Origin: Prolixibacteraceae bacterium
GTDB taxonomy: Bacteria > Bacteroidota > Bacteroidia > Bacteroidales > Prolixibacteraceae
Reading direction: 5' to 3'
DNA: 38,207 nt
Assembly: GCA_029265875.1 (NCBI GenBank)
Contig: JAJUGS010000004.1
Span: forward strand, 1-38,207
The stretch's first letter is position 1. Every line of letters begins with the position of its first letter. The notes beneath the pieces were generated by a model that saw nothing but the letters and a program-made list of their open reading frames with translations, was not told where the DNA came from and ran no database searches. This document shows, in pieces, positions 17,623-25,819 of the stretch. Position numbers and translations under genes: made by a program.

Positions 17623-18609
17623 CTATTTTTTGTCATTAAATCTTTTCATGATTTCGGTCCAGTTGGTCAGTTGAATGTTGTTGTCTTTAAAAAACTGTTT
17701 GATAACCGGATCGGAGAACATTTCTGCTTCCCAGGCACGTTGTTGTGCGGAGGCTGTTATACTTTTCAGGTTTTCAGTCAGAATGGAAGGATGAAAAATA
17801 ATCTCGGTCAAACCTGGTTTCAGCGACTGTACCAGCTTGATAAAATTCTCGCGTTTGTCTTCGTAGGTTTTCCCATCGGGAGCGCTGGTGAAATTGTCGA
17901 GTTTCGGAAGCGGATATTTTTCGAGATACTGAATCATTTCGTCGTTGATGGGATAGCCGGCTTTTCGGTAGTATTCGGCTACTTCCTTGTTCGAGAGGTC
18001 GATGGCGTTGGCCGGGATGTTATATTTTACCGCGGTTTCGAAGAATACTCTGGCAAACTCCGGCGAGCCATACAAGGTCCCCATGTGGGTGTCGATGTGC
18101 GAAGGTTTGTGCCCCAAGGCCAGCATCGCGTCAATCTGGGCACGGATTTCGGTTTCCACTTCTTTGGCAGTGGCGTGTTGCACCACATCCGGTACTTCGT
18201 GCCACATTTTGCCTTCGGGGTCAATCAGTCCGGGAACTTTTGCGGGGTCGGAGAGGGTCGTCCAGCGGTATTTTTTCCATTCGCTGGTGAGTGTGAGGTG
18301 AACACCAATATCGGCTGTAGGGTGTTTTTTTGCCCACTCCACCATGTCGGCCGCATACGGACAAGGCATCATCACGGCAGCCGAAAGTACATCGCCTTTC
18401 AGTACATACGATTGCACTGCAATGTTGGCTTCTTCGCACATACCGGCATCATCGCAGTGCAGCAGCAGGATTTTTGTTCCTTTCGGGAACCCCAGTTTTT
18501 CGGCGTTGGTTAATTTTTCCTGTGCTTTTGCAGAAAATACTATGATTGCCAGCGAAATGACAGCCAAAATTTTAACACTTTTAAAAAAAAGACAAGCTGA
18601 AGGTTTCAT
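17623..18609 (-). CDS. Secreted ChbG/YdjC-family carbohydrate deacetylase
   Basis: This 328-residue protein has a signal peptide (cleavage after FSAKAQ, ~30). The YdjC/ChbG metal site is visible: LLLHCDDAGMCEEAN (~49, the Asp pair), DIGVHLTLTSEWK (~98) and PSHIDTHMGTLYGSPEF (~160, the His pair). Known members remove N-acetyl groups from chitobiose or similar oligosaccharides; exported Bacteroidota members act on unknown glycans. It starts 12 bases after a BNR-propeller protein on the same strand, so the two are probably one transcript acting on the same polymer in the periplasm. Confidence 0.87.
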   Translation of the reverse strand: MKPSACLFFKSVKILAVISLAIIVFSAKAQEKLTNAEKLGFPKGTKILLLHCDDAGMCEEANIAVQSYVLKGDVLSAAVMMPCPYAADMVEWAKKHPTADIGVHLTLTSEWKKYRWTTLSDPAKVPGLIDPEGKMWHEVPDVVQHATAKEVETEIRAQIDAMLALGHKPSHIDTHMGTLYGSPEFARVFFETAVKYNIPANAIDLSNKEVAEYYRKAGYPINDEMIQYLEKYPLPKLDNFTSAPDGKTYEDKRENFIKLVQSLKPGLTEIIFHPSILTENLKSITASAQQRAWEAEMFSDPVIKQFFKDNNIQLTNWTEIMKRFNDKK

Positions 18610-18620
18610 GATAAATTGAA

Positions 18621-19706
18621 TTAATTATTGGGCCATTTGCCATTCACAATTGGTTTTGTCTGAATTTTTGCCGGGTCAATCACCACATGTTTTATCAGTT
18701 TACGGTTCCAGGTGTAAGTGATGTGAACCATCCCGTCGTTTGCCTGAATAACCGCGGGATAAGAATATTCACTGTCTTTGTCGGGATCATTTTCAAGTAA
18801 AACAGCCGCTTTCCAGTTGAATCCGTCCTCAGAAACTGCCACATTCAGCACATTTCTGTCACCCCACGTTTCAGAACTTACAATATGGTTGTAAACCAGT
18901 AAATGTCGTCCATCCCGGAGTGTTACGGCATCGATGCCTGAATTCGGGTTCGGCAATTGTATCGGTTCCAGTGCGGTCCATGTTTTTCCGTTGTCATCCG
19001 ACCAGGTTGAAAGAACTTTTGTACCCCGGCTTCTGCACAATGCTTGTAGCCTTCCGTTTTTGTGGATCAGAATGGTTGGCTGAATAGCGCCCACTTCTTT
19101 TCCGTCGTTCAGGCTGGGTGTGCGTTCCCATGTTTTGCCAAAATCAGGGGTGATTTCGAAATGTACCTGCCAGCCGGTAAGTTCGGTGCTCGATGGGCAA
19201 AGCAGGTCGCCATTTTTCAGCAAAACAGGTTTATTTTTGATGGGGCCCCAGATTTCTTCGGGCAAACGAACCGGTTGCGACCATGATTTCCCGTTATCAG
19301 CCGAGGTGATTAATTCTCCCCACCAGTCGCTGCAGTTGGGGCCTTCTTTATAATAGAGCTGGATTTCTTTCCCGGTATTAAAAAGCACCGGGTTCCAGGT
19401 TGGGTAGCGCAGGTTTTTGTGCTGAATTCCGTTGGCAACTTCCACCGGAATGGTCCATTTCCCGTTTTCAAACCGGCTTACCCAGATTCCCACATCCGGG
19501 TGTTTTTCGTACTGTCCTCCAAACCAGGCAGCAATCAGCCCGTCTTTTGTCTGTTCAATGGTTGAAGCATGGCAACTCGGGAATTTTACATCTTCTTTCT
19601 GATAAATAAACTCCGATTTTACAACGGCATTTTCTCCGGTAAATGGTTTTTGCGACCAACCGGTTGCAACAAAAAGGAGAAATGCAATAACAACTGACCG
19701 TTTCAT
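18621..19706 (-). CDS. Secreted sialidase-superfamily BNR-repeat β-propeller protein
   Basis: I place the start at the ATG at 19706, which gives a signal peptide at once (MKRSVVIAFLLFVATGWSQ); the longer frame to 19730 adds eight unlikely residues. The protein is 361 residues. Asp-box motifs SADNGKSW, TPDFGKTW, SDDNGKTW and SEDGFNW mark a six-bladed sialidase-type propeller. The AAWFGGQYEKHPDVGIWVSR region and SYPAVIQANDGMVHITYTW ending belong to a Bacteroidota subgroup often annotated exo-sialidase but not shown to act on sialic acid. It is transcribed with the ChbG/YdjC deacetylase; a terminator separates it from the lyase upstream. Confidence 0.85.
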   Translation of the reverse strand: MKRSVVIAFLLFVATGWSQKPFTGENAVVKSEFIYQKEDVKFPSCHASTIEQTKDGLIAAWFGGQYEKHPDVGIWVSRFENGKWTIPVEVANGIQHKNLRYPTWNPVLFNTGKEIQLYYKEGPNCSDWWGELITSADNGKSWSQPVRLPEEIWGPIKNKPVLLKNGDLLCPSSTELTGWQVHFEITPDFGKTWERTPSLNDGKEVGAIQPTILIHKNGRLQALCRSRGTKVLSTWSDDNGKTWTALEPIQLPNPNSGIDAVTLRDGRHLLVYNHIVSSETWGDRNVLNVAVSEDGFNWKAAVLLENDPDKDSEYSYPAVIQANDGMVHITYTWNRKLIKHVVIDPAKIQTKPIVNGKWPNN

Positions 19707-19793
19707 AAAATTAGTATCAATGTTTAACAATGGTTTTAAATTTCCTGCTTATGTAAAAGCTGAATATAAATTTTTAGTTGGTATTTGTCAAGC

Positions 19794-19844
19794 AAAAAAA
19801 TACCGGAACCTCATGTTGTGATATATTACGCATTGATTCCGGTA
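19794..19844 (-). terminator. Rho-independent terminator of the lyase gene
   Basis: On the minus strand TACCGGAA (19844-19837) pairs with TTCCGGTA (19808-19801) across a 28-base loop and is followed by seven T's. It lies 85 bases beyond the lyase stop at 19929, so the lyase is probably a separate transcript from the sialidase-like gene. Confidence 0.75.
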
Positions 19845-19928
19845 ACTTATATCCGTCATTTACGGATTGTTCCCTTTCTGAAAAAACAGCGAAACCTGAT
19901 AAACCCAGAAAATAAATCCCACAATAGT

Positions 19929-20849
19929 TTATCGGGCCTGAACAGTTTCCGGCATCTCCATTTCTTTCAGATGCTGCTGAATTTGCTGCTGTTTTGCATC
20001 ATGAAACTTTCTGAACGGATAAGCCACATAATCGTTGCAAATTCCCATTGCATGAAGGGCCGATTTGATAGTTTTGATGTATTTTGAAGAATAGGCCCCC
20101 ACATTGTAGATTTTTTCCTCAATCAACAGCAATTTCTTTTTCAGCCTATCAATTCGTTCAAAATCTTTTACCAGTGAAGCTTCATACAATTCCACGAAAA
20201 CGGATGGGAAAAGATTTGCCCCGCCGGCTACAGCTCCATGTCCACCGGCAATAATGGTTTCAGGAATGAATATTTCACTTCCGGCAATTACCGCAAACTC
20301 CGGAGAACTTTTGAATTCTTCGGCAAGAGCAAGCAGATAAGGAAGATTTCCTGAACTGTCCTTAATTCCAATGGCTCCGAGCTCTTTGGCTTTTTTTACT
20401 GTATTAATTGTCATGTGCATTTTGGTACACGATGGCATATTGTACAACATAAATGGCAACGGAAGAAGCGGTACAAGTTCCTCGAGATAAATAATAAACT
20501 CATTTTGCGAGATTGGCAGGTAATAAGGCGTGGAAACAACCAGTGCATCAACACCGGCGTTTTTTGCAGCTTCGGCAATTTCAAGCGACCCCTCAAAACA
20601 GGTGTCGGTAATACCAGCCACAACCGGAACCCTGCCTTTCGTAAATTCACAAACACGGTCCAGAAATTCCTTCCTGATTTCATAGCTCAGATTGGTGGCT
20701 TCACCGGTGGTCCCTAAGGCAAAAATTCCATGAACACCTCCATTCAGAATATGATTGATAAGATTTTTTAAACCTGCAGTATCGAGTTTGGTATTGCTGA
20801 CCAACGGAGTTACTATTGGTGGTATTATCCCTTTTAAAGGCAGCTTCAT
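19929..20849 (-). CDS. Dihydrodipicolinate synthase / N-acetylneuraminate lyase family aldolase
   Basis: The ATG at 20849 is preferred over the frame opening at 20966, because the barrel begins directly with MKLPLKGIIPPIVTP. The 306-residue (βα)8 enzyme carries GTTGEAT (46-52, substrate carboxylate binding), Tyr136 in LYNMPS and the Schiff-base Lys163 in GIKDSSGN. Members cleave or form 2-keto acids such as N-acetylneuraminate, 2-keto-3-deoxysugar acids or dihydrodipicolinate. Next to sialidase-like and deacetylase genes a catabolic 2-keto-3-deoxysugar lyase is likelier than lysine synthesis. It is divergent from an AraC regulator 167 bases away, its probable controller. Confidence 0.85.
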   Translation of the reverse strand: MKLPLKGIIPPIVTPLVSNTKLDTAGLKNLINHILNGGVHGIFALGTTGEATNLSYEIRKEFLDRVCEFTKGRVPVVAGITDTCFEGSLEIAEAAKNAGVDALVVSTPYYLPISQNEFIIYLEELVPLLPLPFMLYNMPSCTKMHMTINTVKKAKELGAIGIKDSSGNLPYLLALAEEFKSSPEFAVIAGSEIFIPETIIAGGHGAVAGGANLFPSVFVELYEASLVKDFERIDRLKKKLLLIEEKIYNVGAYSSKYIKTIKSALHAMGICNDYVAYPFRKFHDAKQQQIQQHLKEMEMPETVQAR

Positions 20850-20983
20850 AAAATTTATATTTTGAAGATTATTTCTGATGTTATACTCTGTGTTGACAAA
20901 GGAAAACCAATGGCACCTTATATGCTTATTGTAATTTGTTTTTTTTACATTGAATTTTGACCGCATTATTTCAGTTTTCCTTT

Positions 20984-20991
20984 TATATTTG
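20984..20991 (+). promoter_or_regulatory. Candidate Bacteroidota -7 element for the AraC gene
   Basis: TATATTTG matches the Bacteroidota -7 consensus TAnnTTTG. A TTTG at 20956-20959 is a possible -33 element, though the 24-base spacing is longer than usual. Transcription would start about 20 bases before the ATG at 21017. This is motif matching only. Confidence 0.4.
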
Positions 20992-21016
20992 CCTTGACCG
21001 GTTAAAAAAGTGTATT

Positions 21017-21868
21017 ATGGAATTTGTTTATGAAAAAATATTTGTTCCCAACAAACACTCTTTTATAACTCGTCAGCTTAAGATGGACCCTAATTCAGAA
21101 AAGATACACTCCCACAAAAATTACGAACTGAACCTGATTACATCGGGTTCGGGAAGAAGAATAGTAGGGAACCATATTTCGAGTTACACTCCGGGTGACC
21201 TTGTATTGTTAGGTCCGAACATCTCGCATTGCTGGGAGGTTTTGGAGTTGGATAAAGACCATGAACCCGAGTGTATCGTGACCCATTTTTACGAGAATAT
21301 TATCAGTTCCGACTTTTTTAATATTCCTGAACTGGAAGACGTGATTGACTTGTTGAAACAAGCTGACAGCGGAATCCTGTTCAAAGGCCCAAAAACAGAA
21401 AAAGTGGCTCAGTTACTAAGAAAAATGGTTGATTTAAAAGGTCTTGAACAATACATTGAGTTACTCAAAGTTTTTAATAACCTGTTAAAAATCGAGGACC
21501 GCGAATACCTCGCACTACCATCATCAATGCCCGACAGTTACGAAAAAGACCGCGACCAGATTGACAAAATTTACGAATATGTTTTCCAGAATATCCAGGA
21601 AGGAATCAACCTGAAAGACGCCTCCAAGCTGGTTTTTATGGAGCCCAGCTCGTTTTGCCGCTATTTTAAAAAGAAAACCGGACAAACCTTTATGGAGTAT
21701 GTTAAAAGCGTCCGGATCGGGATTGCTGCCAAACTGCTGGCTGAAACCAACAAACCCATCACCCATATTTGCTACGAATGCGGATATAACAACCTGGCCA
21801 ACTTCAATTTCTATTTTAAAAATATCATGAAAAAAACCCCTTCTGATTACCGAAAAGATTTTAAATAG
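21017..21868 (+). CDS. AraC-family transcriptional regulator with cupin sensor domain
   Basis: The ATG at 21017 gives a 283-residue protein; the longer frame from 20957 crosses the likely promoter. Residues ~1-150 form a cupin-type sensor (HSHKNYELNLITSGSGRRIV, then TPGDLVLLGPNISHCWE). Residues ~185-283 form two AraC helix-turn-helix units: NLKDASKLVFMEPSSFCRYF and KPITHICYECGYNNLANFNF, ending KKTPSDYRKDF. It should bind a small sugar-like ligand in the cytoplasm and regulate the divergent lyase gene and perhaps the glycan operon beyond it. Confidence 0.9.
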   Translation: MEFVYEKIFVPNKHSFITRQLKMDPNSEKIHSHKNYELNLITSGSGRRIVGNHISSYTPGDLVLLGPNISHCWEVLELDKDHEPECIVTHFYENIISSDFFNIPELEDVIDLLKQADSGILFKGPKTEKVAQLLRKMVDLKGLEQYIELLKVFNNLLKIEDREYLALPSSMPDSYEKDRDQIDKIYEYVFQNIQEGINLKDASKLVFMEPSSFCRYFKKKTGQTFMEYVKSVRIGIAAKLLAETNKPITHICYECGYNNLANFNFYFKNIMKKTPSDYRKDFK

Positions 21869-21964
21869 TTTTTTTCGTATTCAATCAATATTGTATTAAT
21901 ATCAGCCAACAAATGTTTTGCTGAATCGATTATTCCGCCGTTATTTTGATGGAATCTTGATTTT

Positions 21965-22627
21965 ATGACCATGAATAAACCACAAGCGGTGATTTTTGAT
22001 ATGGACGGGGTGTTGGTTGACTCCGAGCCTTTTCATTTTGAAAACGAATCCCGGATGTTTCGAAAACTGGGGCTCGATATTTCGGATGAAGAACACAGCC
22101 ATTTCACCGGTGTGGCCACCGATGTAATGTGGCGGCAAATCAGTGAAACCCATGAATTACCCTTGTCAGTTGCCGAATTAACCGAACTTACCGTTCTCGA
22201 AAGCAATCAATATTTTGGTTCGCTCGAAAAAATTGAGCCACTTCCGGGGCTGGTTGATTTACTCGAAAAGCTGGTAGCCGCCGAAATACCACTGGCAGTG
22301 GCAACCTCATCGGACACTGTGACCATGAAAAACATCCTGGAGAAATCGGGATTGCGGAAATATTTCCGGTTTACTGTTTGTCGCGATGATGTGGCAAACA
22401 GCAAACCCGAACCCGATGTTTTTCTGCATGCGGCAAAATTGCTTGAGGTTCCTCCTGAGAACTGTCTTGTTTTTGAGGACTCGAAAAACGGAATTAAAGC
22501 CGCAAAAGCCGCCGGAATGTTTTGTATTGCATACAGCGGAGGCAATTCGGGGCACCAGGACCAAAGCCAGGCCGACCGCCGGATTGCGCATTTTAATGAA
22601 CTTGAAATTGACCATTTTTTGAAATAA
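21965..22627 (+). CDS. HAD-family phosphatase/phosphomutase (β-phosphoglucomutase-like)
   Basis: This 220-residue cytoplasmic protein has all HAD motifs: FDMDGVLVDSEP (~10, nucleophile and acid Asp), ATSSDT (~112, motif II), NSKPEPDVFLHAA (~139, motif III Lys) and VFEDSKNGIKAAKAAG (~163, motif IV). The four-helix cap between motifs I and II places it with β-phosphoglucomutase, phosphoglycolate phosphatase and sugar-phosphatase relatives. A second translation start (Met3) is possible. It ends 8 bases before the aldolase remnant, so it probably belonged to a 2-keto-3-deoxy-sugar-acid pathway operon whose next genes have been wrecked by the inverted duplication. Confidence 0.87.
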   Translation: MTMNKPQAVIFDMDGVLVDSEPFHFENESRMFRKLGLDISDEEHSHFTGVATDVMWRQISETHELPLSVAELTELTVLESNQYFGSLEKIEPLPGLVDLLEKLVAAEIPLAVATSSDTVTMKNILEKSGLRKYFRFTVCRDDVANSKPEPDVFLHAAKLLEVPPENCLVFEDSKNGIKAAKAAGMFCIAYSGGNSGHQDQSQADRRIAHFNELEIDHFLK

Positions 22628-22635
22628 TCATTACC

Positions 22636-23100
22636 ATGAATCAGACTACTTTAGCTGGAAAAATCAGCGCGGGCAAAACGGTTTACGGAACCTGTATTTC
22701 TTCTGCAGCGCCACTCTGGGGAAAAGCTGCCCTTATTGCAGGCCTCGATTTTGTATTTCTTGATACCGAGCACATTCCGCTTGAATGCATGGAAGTGGCG
22801 ACGCTTTGCCAGTTGTATAGTGCCATGGGAATTGCACCCATCGTTCGCATTCCTTCGCCCGACCCGTTCCGTGCCTGCCAGATGTTTGATGCCGGTGCAA
22901 CCGGGGTGGTGGCGCCTTACATCGAAACTGTTGAGCAGGCGCAGGAAATGGTGGGCGCCATCAAATACAGGCCCTTAAAAGGGAAACGTTTGCAAAAAGC
23001 GCTGCAAAACCCGCTGAAAAACGGTGCCAACATCATTCAAACCGATGAACCCGAAATTTTGATTCCATTATTGGAGAATAAAGGATTAAGGAAATTATAG
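22636..23100 (+). pseudogene. Chimeric ORF: N-terminal half of HpcH/HpaI aldolase joined to a GDPD tail
   Basis: Residues 1-~122 are the first half of an HpcH/HpaI-family class II aldolase: GTCISSAAPLWGKAAL, FVFLDTEHIPLE (Asp/Glu/His of the active site), PIVRIPSPDP and GATGVVAPYIETVEQAQEM. Family members are about 250-260 residues, so the second half, including the C-terminal metal-ligand Asp region, is missing. From about residue 122 the frame continues with a copy of the GDPD C-terminus (LKNGANIIQTDEPEIL ... LENKGLRKL), supplied by the inverted duplication. The chimera cannot be an active aldolase. With the nearby GH78 pieces, the ancestor may have been a 2-keto-3-deoxy-L-rhamnonate aldolase. 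Confidence 0.88.
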
Positions 23101-23393
23101 ATAACTAAATCGTATTTTTTGTAAAAATATTATCTCGTCCCTAAAGGGACTTAAAATGCTCGGTTAAAAAAATTTTTCTACCCATATTTAGTTCCTGACG
23201 GAACTGACCCATAGGGACATAATATGGGTAGAAAATTGATAACAAATTGATTAAAAGTTCAGTAGGAACGAAATATTAAAGGACAACAACAATAGCCTGT
23301 TTTATGAAAATTCAAATCTTCATCATCTTTACAGCAGTTTCACTTCTGTTAGTTTCCTGCAAAACCAAAGAACAGCCCGAAGCGCTGGCGCAG
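22999..23393 (+). repeat. Right copy (likely acceptor) of the ~395-bp inverted duplication
   Basis: This copy of 15748-16143, in opposite orientation, starts inside the aldolase frame and ends inside the GH78 frame. Both edges fall in short shared words (GCGCT near 22999; CTG..CAG near 23385-23393), suggesting junctions at microhomology. The ~20 scattered differences from the left copy argue that the event is old and not an assembly artefact. Confidence 0.92.
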
Positions 23394-23906
23394 CTGGGTC
23401 GGCCCGATGCAGTGTGGGATTTGATAAATCAAAAAACTTATCCAAGCTGGAACAGTATGATGGAAAAATACACCACCGTCTGCGAGTTCTGGACACTGAA
23501 ACAATCGAAAAACCATGTGATGATGGGCAGCATCGACGCGTGGTTTTACAAGTACATCGCCGGAATCCGGCTCAGTGAAGAGGCTCCGGCTTTCAAATCG
23601 TTTGTCATTCAGCCAAACTTGCTGAAAGACCTTGACCACGCATCGGGCGGCACAGAAACCATCCGGGGAAAAGTATCTTCTTCATGGAAAACTGAAAATG
23701 GTAATTTCAGTCTGAATGTGGAAATCCCCTTTAACACGACCGCTGATGTATTTGTTCCCGCTGCCGAAAAATCAGCAATCTTTGAGGGCAATCAGCCTGC
23801 CGAAAAGGTGAAAGGAATTCAATCGCTGGGTTTTGAAAACGGTTTTCATCATTTCAGGGTTGGCTCGGGGAGGTATGGTTTCTCCTGTAAAAAGAATAGC
23901 AATTAA
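23304..23906 (+). pseudogene. Chimeric ORF: GH92 lipoprotein signal joined to the C-terminal part of a GH78 α-L-rhamnosidase
   Basis: The first ~30 residues are the GH92 lipoprotein leader copied from 15837 (lipobox LVSC, Cys19, then KTKEQPE). From ~33 onward the sequence is the end of a GH78 rhamnosidase: LINQKTYPSWNSMMEK, GSIDAWFYKYIAGI and the FVIQPNLL β-domain start, to residue 200. GH78 proteins are usually 700-1000 residues, so the N-terminal domains and nearly all of the (α/α)6 barrel with the catalytic acids are gone. The frame is open and has a working-looking export signal, so a stable lipoprotein carrying only the C-terminal β-sandwich could be made, but rhamnosidase activity is not expected. 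Confidence 0.88.
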
Positions 23907-23918
23907 TTGATAATAACA

Positions 23919-24509
23919 ATGATAAACGATGAATTAATCAAGTATTACTGGCTAAATCAGCCAAAACGTTCGGTTTTGGAATTGAATCAATTGATTATTG
24001 AAACCGAACCCGGCACCGACCTGTGGCAGCGCACCTATTACGGTTTTCAGAATTGCAACGCCCCGGCGTTTCTGCAGGAAGTGGAAGGTGATTTTTCGTT
24101 TGTGGTAAAAACCGAATTCGAAGAGAGCAGCTTTTTGTACGACCAATGCGGGCTGCTGCTATTTATCGATAACGAAAACTGGGTAAAAGCTGCGGTGGAG
24201 TTTGAAAACGAACAGTTTTCAAGATTGGGTTCGGTAGTTACAAACTTGGGATTTTCCGATTGGGCCACCACCGATATCGCATCAGAAACTTCTGAAATGT
24301 GGTACCGGGTCAGTCGCCGTGGCCAGGATTTTTATCTCGAAAACTCGGCAGATGGGAAAAACTGGCAGCAAATGCGGATGTTTCATTTGCACAAAGTCGC
24401 TGAAAAAGTGAGCGTGGGTGTGTATGCCTGCAGCCCGCTGCAATCCAGTTTTAATGCTGTTTTCTCATTGTTCGGGATTCTGCCTTGTCAGTGGCCTGAG
24501 TACAAATAA
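23919..24509 (+). CDS. DUF1349-like concanavalin-fold protein
   Basis: The ATG at 23919 is preferred over an upstream TTG. The 196-residue protein has no signal peptide, so it is probably cytoplasmic. DUF1349-like features are DLWQRTYYGFQNCNAPAFLQ, a repeated β-strand pattern with GLLLFIDNENWVKAAVEFEN (~87-106), then MWYRVSRRGQDFYLENSADG and the closing KVSVGVYACSPLQSS. This is the regulator of sugar-degradation/ConA-like lectin fold, usually found beside carbohydrate genes. It follows the GH78 remnant by about a dozen bases and was probably in the same operon before the breakage. Its binding target is unknown. Confidence 0.75.
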   Translation: MINDELIKYYWLNQPKRSVLELNQLIIETEPGTDLWQRTYYGFQNCNAPAFLQEVEGDFSFVVKTEFEESSFLYDQCGLLLFIDNENWVKAAVEFENEQFSRLGSVVTNLGFSDWATTDIASETSEMWYRVSRRGQDFYLENSADGKNWQQMRMFHLHKVAEKVSVGVYACSPLQSSFNAVFSLFGILPCQWPEYK

Positions 24510-24531
24510 ACAACCAATAAACAAAAATAAA

Positions 24532-25704
24532 ATGAGTTGCAGATTGATTACCACAATTTTAAGCATTGTTTTGCTTTCCTCATTTTGGCAGAATGCAAGA
24601 ACCCAGAATACAATGTTGTGTCAGGGGGCTTACTGGACCGAAGACGAAGGAGCTGCGATGCTGAAAAAATGGGCTTCGGAATGGACTAACCGCGCCGACT
24701 GGGAAAGGCGTGCTGAAATCATCCGGCAAGGTTTGATAACCGGGATGAAGTATGACCAAATGCCAAAAGCAGGTAACGATTTCAAAACCATCATCCACAG
24801 CACCCGCGAAATGGACGGTTATATTGTTGAAAATATTGCTATCGAAAGTTTTCCTGGTTTTTACATCACCGGCAATTTATACCGGCCATTGAAAACCAAC
24901 AAAAAGTGTCCGGCCATTCTGAATCCCCACGGGCATTGGGAAGACCGCCGCATGAGTGAGGATGTGCAGAAACGATGCGCCAGTTTTGCCAAAATGGGAG
25001 CTGTGGTTTTTGCCTACGATATGGTGGGTTACGGCGACTCGAAACAGGTTACGCATAAAATTCCGGTTGCTTTGTTGTTACAGACTTTCAACAGCAAAAG
25101 GGTTATCGACTACCTGGTTTCACGACCAGATGTTGACGCTGAAAAAATGGGGGTTACCGGTGAATCGGGTGGTGGAACGCAAACCATCATGATTACAGCC
25201 CTTGATAACCGCATCAGGGTTTCGGTGCCTGTGGTAATGGTTTCGGCGTACTTTTTTGGCGGCTGTACTTGCGAAAGCGGGATGCCGGTTCACAAAAGCG
25301 ACCATCATCAGACCAACAATGTTGAAATAGCCGCGCTGGCTGCCCCGCGTCCGATGTTGTTGATTTCTGACGGTGGCGACTGGACAAAAAATGTTCCGCG
25401 CATCGAAATGCCTTACCTGCAAAAGGTTTATGCATTGTACGGCGCCGAAAGTAAAATCGACAACGCCCATTTCCCGGGCGAACGGCATGGTTACGAGGCT
25501 TCAAAAAGGTTCCCGGTGTACAATTTTTTCGATGAATACCTGGGACTCGATGCCGGTAAGATTTACAGCGAAAAAGGTTTTGACGAAAGTTTTGTAACCG
25601 TTCTTTCAAAAGATGAATTACGGGTTTTCAATGCTGAACATCCTGTTCCTGCCAATGCATTGCAGGGCGATGAAGCTGTGATGAAATATCTGAATCTGAA
25701 ATAA
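24532..25704 (+). CDS. Secreted α/β-hydrolase, acetylxylan-esterase-like
   Basis: I choose the ATG at 24532, giving 390 residues and a signal peptide (LITTILSIVLLSSF ... ARTQ); the frame opening at 24418 lies inside the preceding gene. The α/β-hydrolase fold is clear: NPHGHWEDRRM (oxyanion side), the nucleophile elbow GESGGG with Ser212, a probable catalytic Asp in LLISDGGDW (~279-287) and His319 in GERHGYE. The family is related to acetylxylan esterases and dienelactone hydrolases of glycan loci. It should remove acyl groups from sugars in the periplasm. The exact acyl group is unknown. Confidence 0.85.
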   Translation: MSCRLITTILSIVLLSSFWQNARTQNTMLCQGAYWTEDEGAAMLKKWASEWTNRADWERRAEIIRQGLITGMKYDQMPKAGNDFKTIIHSTREMDGYIVENIAIESFPGFYITGNLYRPLKTNKKCPAILNPHGHWEDRRMSEDVQKRCASFAKMGAVVFAYDMVGYGDSKQVTHKIPVALLLQTFNSKRVIDYLVSRPDVDAEKMGVTGESGGGTQTIMITALDNRIRVSVPVVMVSAYFFGGCTCESGMPVHKSDHHQTNNVEIAALAAPRPMLLISDGGDWTKNVPRIEMPYLQKVYALYGAESKIDNAHFPGERHGYEASKRFPVYNFFDEYLGLDAGKIYSEKGFDESFVTVLSKDELRVFNAEHPVPANALQGDEAVMKYLNLK

Positions 25705-25715
25705 ATACGATTAAG

Positions 25716-25809
25716 GGTTAAAACCCAAAATCATTGTGTTTTTGCTTTACCCCAGCCTTAAGGCTGGGGTTAAGCAAAATAGTCTTTAAATAGGGCTTTA
25801 GCCCTTAAT
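25716..25809. repeat. Intergenic palindromes with a perfect 20-bp CCCCAGCCTTAAGGCTGGGG
   Basis: GGGTTAAAACCC, then the perfect 20-base palindrome at 25750-25769 (extended by GCTTTA/TTAAGC flanks), then GGGCTTTAGCCC just before the phosphoesterase start. Order and spacing match the set at 6553-6640. Confidence 0.8.
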
Positions 25810-25819
25810 TTTGAAATTT

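Noticed and set aside
20850-20966. 39-residue N-terminal extension of the lyase
   Set aside because: It covers the divergent promoter region and the DapA-type barrel starts exactly at the internal Met.
16144-22998. Composite transposon bounded by the 395-bp inverted repeats
   Set aside because: The repeats contain ends of housekeeping-type genes, carry no transposase or terminal motifs, and the right-hand copy disrupts genes in a way that fits a copied insert.
15748-23393. Inverted duplication as a simple assembly chimera
   Set aside because: The copies differ at about 20 scattered positions, which a duplicated read would not show; still worth long-read confirmation.
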